Notes under the pieces: model-generated
What the model was told of the DNA's origin: nothing
Databases searched by the model: none
What the model saw: the letters and a program-made list of their open reading frames with translations, nothing else
Assembly: GCA_030619185.1 (NCBI GenBank)
Contig: JAUXBW010000020.1
Span: 1-12,891 of the forward strand
Reading direction: 5' to 3'
Source of the DNA: Methyloprofundus sp.
GTDB lineage: Bacteria > Pseudomonadota > Gammaproteobacteria > Methylococcales > Methylomonadaceae
Length of the DNA: 12,891 nt
Program-made: the position numbers and the translations under genes
In this document: piece by piece, positions 1 through 6,762 of the stretch
Layout of the letters: each line of letters begins with the position of its first letter
How positions within the stretch are numbered: the stretch's first letter is position 1

Positions 1-1
1 C

Positions 2-1567
2 GTCGGAGACTTATTTGGCGCAGGGAAAATGTTTTTGCCTCAGGTAGTAAAATCAGCCCGGGTGATGAAAAAGTCGGTGGCCTATTTAATGCCCTTTATG
101 GAAGCTGAAAAATCAGGCGACATTCAAAGCAACGGTAAAATCCTGATGGCAACAGTCAAAGGTGATGTACATGATATCGGTAAAAATATCGTTGGCGTGG
201 TTTTGCAATGTAATAACTATGAGGTTATCGATATTGGCGTGATGGTACCGACACCACAAATATTACAAGTCGCCAAAGAGAAAAATGTCGATATCATCGG
301 TTTAAGTGGTTTGATTACCCCATCGCTGGAAGAAATGGTGCATGTTGCGAAAGAAATGCAGCGTCTAAACTTTACTGTTCCTCTATTAATTGGCGGAGCA
401 ACCACTTCTCGCGCACATACCGCCGTTAAAATAGAAGAGCATTACTCTGGCCCAACCATCTATGTTCCCGACGCTTCACGCGCCGTTGGTGTCGCATCTA
501 ATTTACTGAGTGCTGAGCATAAAGGTACTTATGTTAAAGGGATAAAAGAGGAGTACGAGGTTGTCCGTGAGCGCCATAAAGGCCGTAAAGCAAAAACCAA
601 ACAGCACAACTTACAAGCCGCACGTGCCAATAAATTTATCTGGAAAAATCATACACCTACAGCGCCTAAAAAACTAGGTATCGAAGTAATCGATCATTTT
701 CCACTCGAAAAACTGGTTGATTATATAGACTGGACTCCTTTTTTCCAGACTTGGGAATTAGCGGGGCGTTACCCAGGCATTCTGGATGATGAACTGGTGG
801 GCAAACATGCGCGTAGTTTATTTGAAGATGCTCAAGTTATGCTAAAAAAGATTATTGCTGAACAATGGCTAGAGGCAAAAGCAGTGATTGGCTTTTTCCC
901 TGCCCATAGTGAGGGTGATGATATTATTCTTTACACCGATGATTCGCGTAGAGAAAAACTAGATACATTGCATCATTTACGCCAGCAAAATATCAAGGCT
1001 CCAGGGCGGCCGAATTATTGTTTATCTGACTTTATCGCGCCAATAGATAGCGGACAAAAAGATTATATTGGCGGCTTTGCCGTGACCGCCGGGATAGGCA
1101 TAGAAAACAAACTCGCCGAGTTTGAACAAGACCATGATGATTATAACGCCATTATGCTAAAAGCTCTGGCTGATCGCCTAGCAGAAGCTCTGGCTGAATA
1201 TATGCATCTTGAAGTACGTAAAAATCACTGGGGCTATGTTGATGATGAAGCAATGAGTAATGAGGAACTCATTAAAGAGTCGTATAAAGGCATACGCCCG
1301 GCCCCCGGTTATCCCGCTTGTCCTGACCACACTGAAAAAGCAAAATTATTTGAGTTATTAGATGTCCAGGTGAATACCACCATAGAACTCACTGATAGCT
1401 ATGCCATGTACCCCACTGCCGCAGTGAGTGGCTGGTACTTTGCTCACCCAGATGCCCAGTATTTCAATGTTGGCAAAATTACTACTGAGCAACTGGACGA
1501 TTACGCCAGACGCAAAGGCCTTACAGTAGCAGAGGCAGAGCGCTGGTTAGCCTCACATTTGCACTAA
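2..1567 (+). CDS. metH: Cobalamin-dependent methionine synthase, C-terminal part (5' end outside window)
   Basis: Transfers the methyl group of 5-methyltetrahydrofolate, via cobalamin, to homocysteine to make methionine (cytoplasmic). The frame is open from base 2 (VGDLFGAGK before the first Met at 29), so this is the 3' part of a longer gene: 521 residues here against about 1,200 in the whole enzyme. Numbering from that Met, the cobalamin module has the DxHxxG motif D46-V-H48-D-I-G51, with H48 the expected lower cobalt ligand, followed by the [10 protein letters not shown] and IGGATTS stretches. The C-terminal reactivation (AdoMet-binding) domain carries R423-PAPGYPACP. The folate- and homocysteine-binding modules lie off the left edge. 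The protein ends ERWLASHLH, a few residues shorter than E. coli MetH as I recall it, and its TAA stop abuts the left end of the palindromic element at 1568. Identity is very secure. Confidence 0.97.
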   Translation, partial: VGDLFGAGKMFLPQVVKSARVMKKSVAYLMPFMEAEKSGDIQSNGKILMATVKGDVHDIGKNIVGVVLQCNNYEVIDIGVMVPTPQILQVAKEKNVDIIGLSGLITPSLEEMVHVAKEMQRLNFTVPLLIGGATTSRAHTAVKIEEHYSGPTIYVPDASRAVGVASNLLSAEHKGTYVKGIKEEYEVVRERHKGRKAKTKQHNLQAARANKFIWKNHTPTAPKKLGIEVIDHFPLEKLVDYIDWTPFFQTWELAGRYPGILDDELVGKHARSLFEDAQVMLKKIIAEQWLEAKAVIGFFPAHSEGDDIILYTDDSRREKLDTLHHLRQQNIKAPGRPNYCLSDFIAPIDSGQKDYIGGFAVTAGIGIENKLAEFEQDHDDYNAIMLKALADRLAEALAEYMHLEVRKNHWGYVDDEAMSNEELIKESYKGIRPAPGYPACPDHTEKAKLFELLDVQVNTTIELTDSYAMYPTAAVSGWYFAHPDAQYFNVGKITTEQLDDYARRKGLTVAEAERWLASHLH

Positions 1568-1724
1568 GGCAACTCGCAACAAATACCCCCCCATCTTGTT
1601 AGTCTTTTTACCCGTCTTCTGGGTTGTAGAAATAGTTGCGTAGCCGGCTATGCGCCTATTCCTACAACCCAGAAGACAAACAAAAATCCTACGCAATATG
1701 AGGGGTTATTTATTGCGAGTTGCC
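1568..1724. mobile_element. 157-bp imperfect palindrome, MITE-like, filling the metH/yajR convergent gap
   Basis: The outer arms GGCAACTCGCAA (1568-1579) and TTGCGAGTTGCC (1713-1724) are perfect complements. They continue after one mismatch with AAATA/TATTT (1581-1585 and 1707-1711). An inner pair, GTCTTCTGGGTTGTAG (1614-1629) and its exact complement (1662-1677), continues with AATAG/CTATT and closes on the centre TAGCCGGCTA (1641-1650). The two half-elements are 78 and 79 bases, with a less conserved stretch between the arm blocks. TAA flanks both sides (1565-1567 and 1725-1727), as expected of a 3-bp target duplication. The left TAA is the metH stop, and the yajR stop overlaps the right end by one base. 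No coding capacity. It could also fold as a bidirectional transcription stop. A MITE is my inference; the symmetry is directly visible. Confidence 0.7.
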
Positions 1725-3085
1725 TAAACATCACTCCACTCAGTAATCAAGGACTGAAATTTGTCTTTGTCTAATTGCGCATTATCCACTTTAAAATAAA
1801 CAACTTGTTCACCCGATTGTAATTTTGCATTAGCAACGCCATCAAGAGAGACAATAGCTGCTATAAATGCATCCAGTTTATCTTCTGCTATCCCTTCAGT
1901 AGAAATCAGTAAATTAGCCAGATACTGTGGTGCATTCATAAATAAAGCAACAATCAACCAGCTTGCAGCGGCAATGGCACAAAATAAAAATACATATTGC
2001 GCTCCCCACTCACCATAAACCCAGCCCCCCGCTGTTCCGCCTATAAAAGCTCCCATAAATTGAGAGCTGGAATAGGCACCCATTGCCGTGCCTTTTAAAT
2101 CACCAGGCGCGGTTTTTGAGACGAGGGAAGGTAGCGTTGCTTCCAGCAAATTAAAGCCACAAAAAAACACCCACAACCCAGCAATCAACGCAAACAAGCT
2201 GGAATTAAACAAGTACAAGCCTACAAAGGCAATCAATACAGTCGCTACTGCAGCAACAAATACTGCTTTCATCTTGCGTTTTTTCTCGGCAATAATAACG
2301 AACGGGATAATCATCGCCATTGACGTGATTAAAACGGGTAAATATACCATCCAGTGATCTTTAGCGATTAAGCCTGCATCACGCAGCAATAAAGGTACAA
2401 TGATAAAACTGGCGGTTAACACTAAGTGCAGAATAAAAATACCATAGTCTAAGCGCAATAAATCTTTATTCTTTAGCACTGTGGAGAATTGTGACGGCAC
2501 TAATTCTGCATCACGATGTACTTTAGTATGCTCAGGGTCAGGCACAATAAACAAAACTACAAAAATGGCTAAAAATGATAAGATAGCTGTTAACCAGAAA
2601 ACACCTTGAATACCTGAAAACCCTGCGATAATGGGCCCTAAGGTCATCGCTACACCAAAAGAAACACCAATACTGGCACCAATCATTGCCATCGCTTTGG
2701 TACGATGCACCTCTTGAGTTAAATCAGCCACCATCGCCATAATTGCAGCTGCAATGGCACCACTCCCTTGTAGAGCACGGCCAATTAACACACCATAAAT
2801 TGTGCTTGATAACGCGGCAACGACACTTCCTGCGATAAATAACAACAAGCCAATAATAATGATTTTTTTCCGCCCAAAATGATCCGACATAAGGCCAAAG
2901 GGGATTTGTAATAAAGCCTGAGTTAAGCCATAAACACTAATTGCCAGACCTATAAGTAGAGGCGTTGCACCTTCCAATGATTCAGCAAATAATGAGAGTA
3001 CGGGTAAAATCATAAACAAGCCCAGCATACGCAATACATAAATGCTGGATAAAGATAAAGTAGCGCGTCGCTCCATTGACGACAT
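1724..3085 (-). CDS. yajR: MFS transporter, YajR type, with C-terminal ferredoxin-like domain
   Basis: Inner-membrane major facilitator superfamily transporter, proton-driven drug/efflux type by family; the substrate is unknown. About twelve hydrophobic segments span the protein. The loop after TM2 has motif A (GLMSDHFGRKK), and ALQGSGAIAAAIMA and GTAMGAYSSSQFMG match E. coli YajR closely. The last ~65 residues are soluble with an alternating strand/helix pattern (ISTEGIAEDKLDAF, VVYFKVDN), matching the YAM domain that distinguishes YajR from plain MFS pumps. Start choice: the ATG at 3085 gives MSSMERRATLS, which aligns with MTPGERRATW of the E. coli protein. The open frame continues upstream only with TTG codons (3115, which has GGAG nine bases before it, and 3130), so a few more N-terminal residues are possible. 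nudF lies upstream on the same strand across an 82-bp gap (to 3130). Strong on family, open on substrate and exact start. Confidence 0.9.
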   Translation of the reverse strand: MSSMERRATLSLSSIYVLRMLGLFMILPVLSLFAESLEGATPLLIGLAISVYGLTQALLQIPFGLMSDHFGRKKIIIIGLLLFIAGSVVAALSSTIYGVLIGRALQGSGAIAAAIMAMVADLTQEVHRTKAMAMIGASIGVSFGVAMTLGPIIAGFSGIQGVFWLTAILSFLAIFVVLFIVPDPEHTKVHRDAELVPSQFSTVLKNKDLLRLDYGIFILHLVLTASFIIVPLLLRDAGLIAKDHWMVYLPVLITSMAMIIPFVIIAEKKRKMKAVFVAAVATVLIAFVGLYLFNSSLFALIAGLWVFFCGFNLLEATLPSLVSKTAPGDLKGTAMGAYSSSQFMGAFIGGTAGGWVYGEWGAQYVFLFCAIAAASWLIVALFMNAPQYLANLLISTEGIAEDKLDAFIAAIVSLDGVANAKLQSGEQVVYFKVDNAQLDKDKFQSLITEWSDV

Positions 3086-3212
3086 AGGGCTCGTTATATC
3101 CTGAACGTGTGTCAAAACTGTATACTCCAATAGGGTAGGTTTATTGTTGCGACTGAACGGTTACCTGTGCCTTCATTCGTGGCCTGCAGGTAAACAGTGT
3201 ATTTTAACAGCT

Positions 3213-3809
3213 TTAACCGGGTAATTTGTGTTTATTCAATGCCAGCCATTGAATCGCAATCATGGGTATCGCCGATTCAATTCGCCCCTCTTCTATCATC
3301 GCATACGCTTCATCAAAGCTAACGGTAGACACCAGAATATCCTCATTCTCTTCATCCAGACCATGAATTCCTCCCACTTCATCTGCCTTAATTCGCCCAT
3401 AAAATAAAGAAATTCGCTCTGACGTACCTCCCGGTGAAGTATAAAACTCATTAATCAAATGCATTTCTTTAACCGTGCACCCCGCTTCTTCTTCTGACTC
3501 ACGATAGGCTACTTCTTCTGCCGTTTCTCCTTCTTCTATCGCACCAGCAACAATTTCCAATAGCCATGCTTGCTCTTGCTTATCTGGCTGACCCACAGGC
3601 CCCATACGAAATTGCTCTATAATAACCAGTTTATCGGCATCAGGGTCATATAATAATACGGCAACACAATTACCACGCTGAAACAATTCCCGTGTTAATA
3701 CATCCCCCCAACCGCCAGCAAATAATGTATGTTGTACCTGATACAGGTCTAAATTAAAAAACCCCGGATACATTGTTTCTTTCTTAATGACTTTAAACTC
3801 TTTTTTCAT
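3213..3809 (-). CDS. nudF: ADP-ribose pyrophosphatase (Nudix hydrolase)
   Basis: Hydrolyses ADP-ribose to AMP and ribose 5-phosphate, clearing free ADP-ribose in the cytoplasm. The Nudix box is G89-x5-E95-x7-R103-E104-S-E-E107-E108-A-G110, complete in its catalytic Glu/Arg positions; the hydrophobic position after RE is Ser and the last is Cys. Family-specific surroundings are present: LFAGGWGDVLTRELFQRG at residues 29-46, VIIEQFR, LLEIVAGAIE and FYTSPGGTSERI. The length of 198 aa is normal for the NudF/ADPRase group. The ATG at 3809 is preceded by an AAGGAAAG ribosome binding site. It is divergent from htpX with an 87-bp gap. Possibly co-transcribed with the downstream yajR-type gene, as I see no convincing terminator between them. 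A sugar-nucleotide Nudix with other specificity is the main alternative, but the flanking motifs favour ADP-ribose. Confidence 0.92.
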   Translation of the reverse strand: MKKEFKVIKKETMYPGFFNLDLYQVQHTLFAGGWGDVLTRELFQRGNCVAVLLYDPDADKLVIIEQFRMGPVGQPDKQEQAWLLEIVAGAIEEGETAEEVAYRESEEEAGCTVKEMHLINEFYTSPGGTSERISLFYGRIKADEVGGIHGLDEENEDILVSTVSFDEAYAMIEEGRIESAIPMIAIQWLALNKHKLPG

Positions 3810-3896
3810 AACTCTTTCCTTTTGTATTGCAATTTAACTTCAATAACACCACTATAGTGTAAACAGTTTTTTAATTTTTTGCGGAGTGAACAAACT
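3810..3896. promoter_or_regulatory. Divergent nudF/htpX promoter region with a CACTATAGTG palindrome
   Basis: The 87-bp gap must hold control signals for both genes. A perfect 10-bp palindrome, CACTATAGTG, lies at 3850-3859 and contains TATAGT (3853-3858), a possible -10 for htpX. The only TTG-rich -35 candidate, TTGCAA at 3827-3832, is spaced too far (20 bp) to be convincing. In enterics htpX is controlled by envelope and heat stress; I see no recognisable CpxR or sigma-32 site here, so that control is not demonstrated. Confidence 0.3.
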
Positions 3897-4772
3897 ATGC
3901 TACGAATTTTTCTTTTTTTAGCCACTAACGTCGCCATCATGGTGGTGATCAGTATTGTTTTTAGCCTGTTAGGTTTAAGCGGTACTTTAGACGCTAACGG
4001 CGTTGATTTAAACTTAAACGCATTACTCGTGATGTCAGCCGTCATTGGTATGTCAGGCTCATTTATTTCATTAGCCATTTCAAAATGGTCCGCAAAACGA
4101 GGCATGGGCGTACATGTGATTGAGCGCCCACAAAATCAAACTGAGCAATGGCTGATTGATATTGTTAAGCGTCAGGCGCGCATTGCAAAAATTGATATGC
4201 CAGAAGTGGGCATTTTCCAGACATCAGATGCCAATGCTTTTGCAACGGGAATGACCAAAAATAGCTCTCTGGTTGCTGTCAGCACTGGCTTACTACAATC
4301 CATGTCACAAGATGAAGTCGAAGCCGTTGTGGGTCATGAAATCACTCATGTTGCCAATGGCGATATGGTTACCATGGCATTGATGCAAGGCGTAGTGAAC
4401 ACATTTGTCTATTTCTTTGCCAGCATTATCGGGCATGTTGTAGCCCGCGTCGTGTTCAAGACAGAACAGGGGCATGGCATGGGTTACTATATAACTCAGA
4501 TCATTGCCCAGATTGCCTTATCCTTTCTGGCCTCGATACTGGTTATGTGGTTTTCACGCTACCGCGAATTTAAAGCTGATGCAGGAGGAGCGAAATTGGC
4601 GGGTAAAGACAAAATGATTGGCGCACTACGCGCTTTACAACGCGCACATGAACCTGAAGAATTACCGGGACAATTTGCCGCATTTGCTATCAATGGCGGT
4701 GGTGTTAAAAAACTTTTTATGAGCCACCCTCCGTTAGAAGAGCGTATTGCTGCATTGCAAAACCGCCGTTAA
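3897..4772 (+). CDS. htpX: Inner-membrane zinc metalloprotease HtpX
   Basis: M48-family zinc endoprotease that cleaves misfolded or damaged membrane proteins, working beside FtsH. Start chosen at ATG 3897, giving MLRIFLFLATNVAIM, which matches the N-terminus of E. coli HtpX; GGAG at 3883-3886 sits ten bases upstream. A TTG 18 bases earlier is in frame but would place this ribosome binding site inside the gene. 291 aa, normal length. Two N-terminal transmembrane segments (about 4-26 and 42-63) precede the zinc motif H147-E-I-T-H151 within VVGHEITHVANGDMVTMAL. Two further hydrophobic segments follow (about 163-186 and 198-219), then the third ligand E224 in RYREFKADAGGAKLAG. The tail has SHPPLEERIAAL, typical of the family. 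All catalytic residues are present. No obvious terminator follows before the response regulator gene. Confidence 0.96.
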   Translation: MLRIFLFLATNVAIMVVISIVFSLLGLSGTLDANGVDLNLNALLVMSAVIGMSGSFISLAISKWSAKRGMGVHVIERPQNQTEQWLIDIVKRQARIAKIDMPEVGIFQTSDANAFATGMTKNSSLVAVSTGLLQSMSQDEVEAVVGHEITHVANGDMVTMALMQGVVNTFVYFFASIIGHVVARVVFKTEQGHGMGYYITQIIAQIALSFLASILVMWFSRYREFKADAGGAKLAGKDKMIGALRALQRAHEPEELPGQFAAFAINGGGVKKLFMSHPPLEERIAALQNRR

Positions 4773-4875
4773 AATTACCCATCTATATATATAACCTATA
4801 AGAGTAACCAAGCCAGACACCTACACGCCAGTATCCTGCACAAGCAACATATTATCTACTTAAAGGTGATAAATA

Positions 4876-5922
4876 ATGAATGAAAAGAGAGCTGCTACAC
4901 TTTTAATAGTAGATGACACACCTGAAAATATTGATGTTTTACGCGGTATTCTCAAACAGGACTATAAAATCAAAGTTGCCTCTAATGGTGAGAAAGCACT
5001 TAAAATAGCCCAGTCAGAATCAGCTCCTGACCTTATTCTTCTGGATATTATGATGCCTGACATGGATGGTTACGAGGTGTGTCAACGCCTTAAGGCAAAC
5101 TATGCGACGGCCAACATTCCTGTTATTTTTGTCACCGCAAAAGGCGAGACTGCCGATGAAAGTCTTGGCTTTGATATTGGTGCAGTAGATTACATTACCA
5201 AACCCGTCAGCCCTCCCCTGGTGCTACGCCGGGTTCGTACCCAGCTCGCGCTTTACGATGAAAAGCGCCTGTTGGATGACATGGTTAAAGAGCGAACCAA
5301 AGAACTGGATCAAACCCGACTACAAATTATTCAACGCCTGGGGCGTGCCGCTGAGTACAAAGATAACGAAACGGGATTGCATGTCATACGCATGAGTCAC
5401 TATTCTAAAATACTGGCTCTGGCATATGGCATGTCAGAAGAGGAGGCCGAACTATTACTCAATGCAGCACCGATGCATGATATAGGTAAAATTGGAATTC
5501 CAGACAACATTCTTTTAAAGCCAGGTAAATTAGATGCCAAGGAATGGGAGATTATGAAAACGCACCCACAAATGGGTGCTGAAATCATTGGGCAGCATCG
5601 CTCTGTATTACTCAACCTGGCGCGAGAAATAGCCCTTACTCATCATGAGAAATGGGATGGCTCTGGTTATCCAAATGGCTTAAAAGGAAAAGAAATCCCC
5701 ATACATGCACGCATAGTCGCAATTGCAGACACTTTCGATGCCCTAACTACCGTTCGCCCTTATAAACATGCGTGGCCGGTAGAAGATGCCATCAACCTGT
5801 TAAAAACAGAGGCAGGTACACACTTTGACCCCGAGCTGGTGGATAAATTTTTAAACTGTATTCCACAAATACTTGATATAAAAGATCAATACGCCGAGAT
5901 GACCGTTGAGTATCTAGAATAA
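4876..5922 (+). CDS. Response regulator with HD-GYP output domain (probable c-di-GMP phosphodiesterase)
   Basis: Two-component response regulator whose output domain probably hydrolyses cyclic di-GMP, lowering the second messenger that controls motility versus biofilm. Receiver domain, residues 8-125: acidic pair D13/D14, phosphoacceptor D57 in LLDIMMPDMDG, T87, and K109 in the YITKP motif, all intact. A charged helical linker (about 127-155) leads to the HD-GYP domain with H169, the H201-D202 pair in MHDIGKIGIPD, H230, H256-H257, and G264-Y265-P266 within HHEKWDGSGYP; AIADTFDALTTVRPYK follows. 348 aa. Start ATG 4876 with AAAGG about ten bases upstream. Architecture resembles RpfG-type regulators. 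No histidine kinase is adjacent, so the partner is unknown. All metal-binding and GYP residues are present, so activity is expected but not proven. Confidence 0.93.
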   Translation: MNEKRAATLLIVDDTPENIDVLRGILKQDYKIKVASNGEKALKIAQSESAPDLILLDIMMPDMDGYEVCQRLKANYATANIPVIFVTAKGETADESLGFDIGAVDYITKPVSPPLVLRRVRTQLALYDEKRLLDDMVKERTKELDQTRLQIIQRLGRAAEYKDNETGLHVIRMSHYSKILALAYGMSEEEAELLLNAAPMHDIGKIGIPDNILLKPGKLDAKEWEIMKTHPQMGAEIIGQHRSVLLNLAREIALTHHEKWDGSGYPNGLKGKEIPIHARIVAIADTFDALTTVRPYKHAWPVEDAINLLKTEAGTHFDPELVDKFLNCIPQILDIKDQYAEMTVEYLE

Positions 5923-6042
5923 TAAGCAAGATGATCAAGCTGCTACTCTAGAGTTAACAATCACAGAAACCTAAGTAACACTCCCCCTCCCCCCTGAATG
6001 CATCCCGTTTAAGAATAGGAAACACATAGTTACGACAAGCAC

Positions 6043-6075
6043 AAAAAAGGCCCGTTGCTTAATAAGCAACGGGCC
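6043..6075 (-). terminator. Rho-independent terminator of the small secreted protein gene
   Basis: A perfect 12-bp stem (6049-6060 GGCCCGTTGCTT, 6064-6075 AAGCAACGGGCC) with a 3-base loop. On the minus strand it is followed directly by six T (6043-6048). It lies 49 bases after the stop at 6125. On the plus strand no U-tract follows immediately (CAGTATCCTTTT), so it is at best a weak stop for the converging HD-GYP gene, for which no other terminator is visible. Confidence 0.9.
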
Positions 6076-6124
6076 CAGTATCCTTTTGCTAACTTAAATC
6101 AAGCTACCATAAGCAGTAAATACT

Positions 6125-6523
6125 TTAGAAGTTGTGGTATTTCTCGTTAACTTTTATGAAACGCTCAACTGCTTGTTCCATTAGCTCTTCAGCTTTTGCA
6201 TGTTGATCTTTTTTGTAAGCCGAACGCGATTTTTTAACTTTCGAAAGTGCTCTATCACGATCTGCTAGAACCACAGAACTTTCGATTGTCTTAGCTGTCT
6301 GCTTAGTCTTCTTAAGCATAGCCATCACATCATCTTTTTCAGCACCACTTTTCATCGCTGCTAAAGTTTCCTCAGCCACTGAAATAGTATCTAAAAGTGC
6401 TTGTTTCACCCCTTCCTGAGTCTGGTTTGCTATTTTACCTGGTTTTGCAATAGCAGAAGGAGCCGTTGCAAGCATGGCAAAGCTAACGAAAAAAGCCAGT
6501 ACTAATTTTTTCAATAAACTCAT
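6125..6523 (-). CDS. Small secreted, helical protein of unknown function
   Basis: I do not recognise a characterised family. From the ATG at 6523 (AAGGTG about ten bases upstream) the product is 132 aa. It has a classical signal peptide: MSLLKK, a hydrophobic core LVLAFFVSFAMLATA, and a signal-peptidase I site after S-A-I-A26. The mature ~106 residues are Lys/Glu/Ala-rich, without Cys, Pro-poor after residue 28 and predicted helical, with heptad-like stretches (TISVAEETLAAMKSGAEKDDVMAMLKKTKQTAKTIE and the KKDQHAKAEELMEQAVERF region). The longer open frame to 6592 would put 23 polar and aromatic residues before the signal peptide and is unlikely. The shape, a periplasmic helical bundle, recalls small metal-binding proteins such as SmbP, but there are only two His, so I do not assign that. 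It is its own transcription unit with a strong terminator. Confidence 0.8.
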   Translation of the reverse strand: MSLLKKLVLAFFVSFAMLATAPSAIAKPGKIANQTQEGVKQALLDTISVAEETLAAMKSGAEKDDVMAMLKKTKQTAKTIESSVVLADRDRALSKVKKSRSAYKKDQHAKAEELMEQAVERFIKVNEKYHNF

Positions 6524-6550
6524 CTTAAATTTCACCTTATATAAATGATT

Positions 6551-6556
6551 ATTATA
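6551..6556 (-). promoter_or_regulatory. Candidate -10 box for the small secreted protein gene
   Basis: On the minus strand TATAAT lies 27 bases before the ATG at 6523, which would give a leader of roughly 20 bases carrying the ribosome binding site. No good -35 hexamer is found at 16-18 bp, and the region is so AT-rich that chance matches are likely. Confidence 0.35.
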
Positions 6557-6704
6557 GTATTGATGCATAATAACAGCATATGCATAGGACAAATTGTACC
6601 ATAAGGCATATAAAATATAATTTTAAATATTAATATCTTATAATGTTTATGGTTATTATTAGACTTCAGTTTTTGCCACAGAAGGCAAGGTCATACATTG
6701 TCTT

Positions 6705-6747
6705 ATCAAGTTAGATTTTATATTTTACAGAAAAAAACTAACTTGAT
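6705..6747. repeat. 10-bp inverted repeat between pykA and the small secreted protein gene
   Basis: ATCAAGTTAG (6705-6714) and CTAACTTGAT (6738-6747) are exact reverse complements with 23 bases between them. The pair sits 16 bases past the pykA stop on the minus strand. The spacer begins with seven T on that strand, so the T-run follows the first arm, not the second; it is therefore not a standard intrinsic terminator. It may be a loose terminator or an operator for the downstream gene. The rest of the 239-bp gap is very AT-rich with no coding signal. Confidence 0.5.
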
Positions 6748-6762
6748 CTTCAGACAAGTGCT

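Noticed and set aside
3160..3195. Inverted repeat GTTACCTG / CAGGTAAAC between nudF and yajR as a terminator
   Set aside because: The stem has a bulge, the loop is long and no T-run follows on the minus strand, so termination is not supported.
3879..3896. TTG start for htpX, 18 bases upstream of the chosen ATG
   Set aside because: It would put the GGAG ribosome binding site inside the gene and add six residues before the conserved HtpX N-terminus.
3806..4105. Open frame of 99 codons on the minus strand over the start of htpX
   Set aside because: Overlaps the strongly supported htpX and the nudF promoter, and shows no family resemblance; it is a shadow of real coding sequence. The same applies to the minus-strand frames at 217-405, 5400-5615, 10773-11030 and 12058-12312 and the plus-strand frames at 2088-2357, 7099-7882, 7998-8207 and 8995-9198.
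5978..5996. C-rich pyrimidine tract after the HD-GYP gene as a terminator or functional element
   Set aside because: No complementary G-rich partner nearby and no T-run; probably a plain C-rich stretch.
6524..6592. Longer N-terminus for the small secreted protein
   Set aside because: The extra 23 residues would bury the signal peptide; the ATG at 6523 has a good ribosome binding site.
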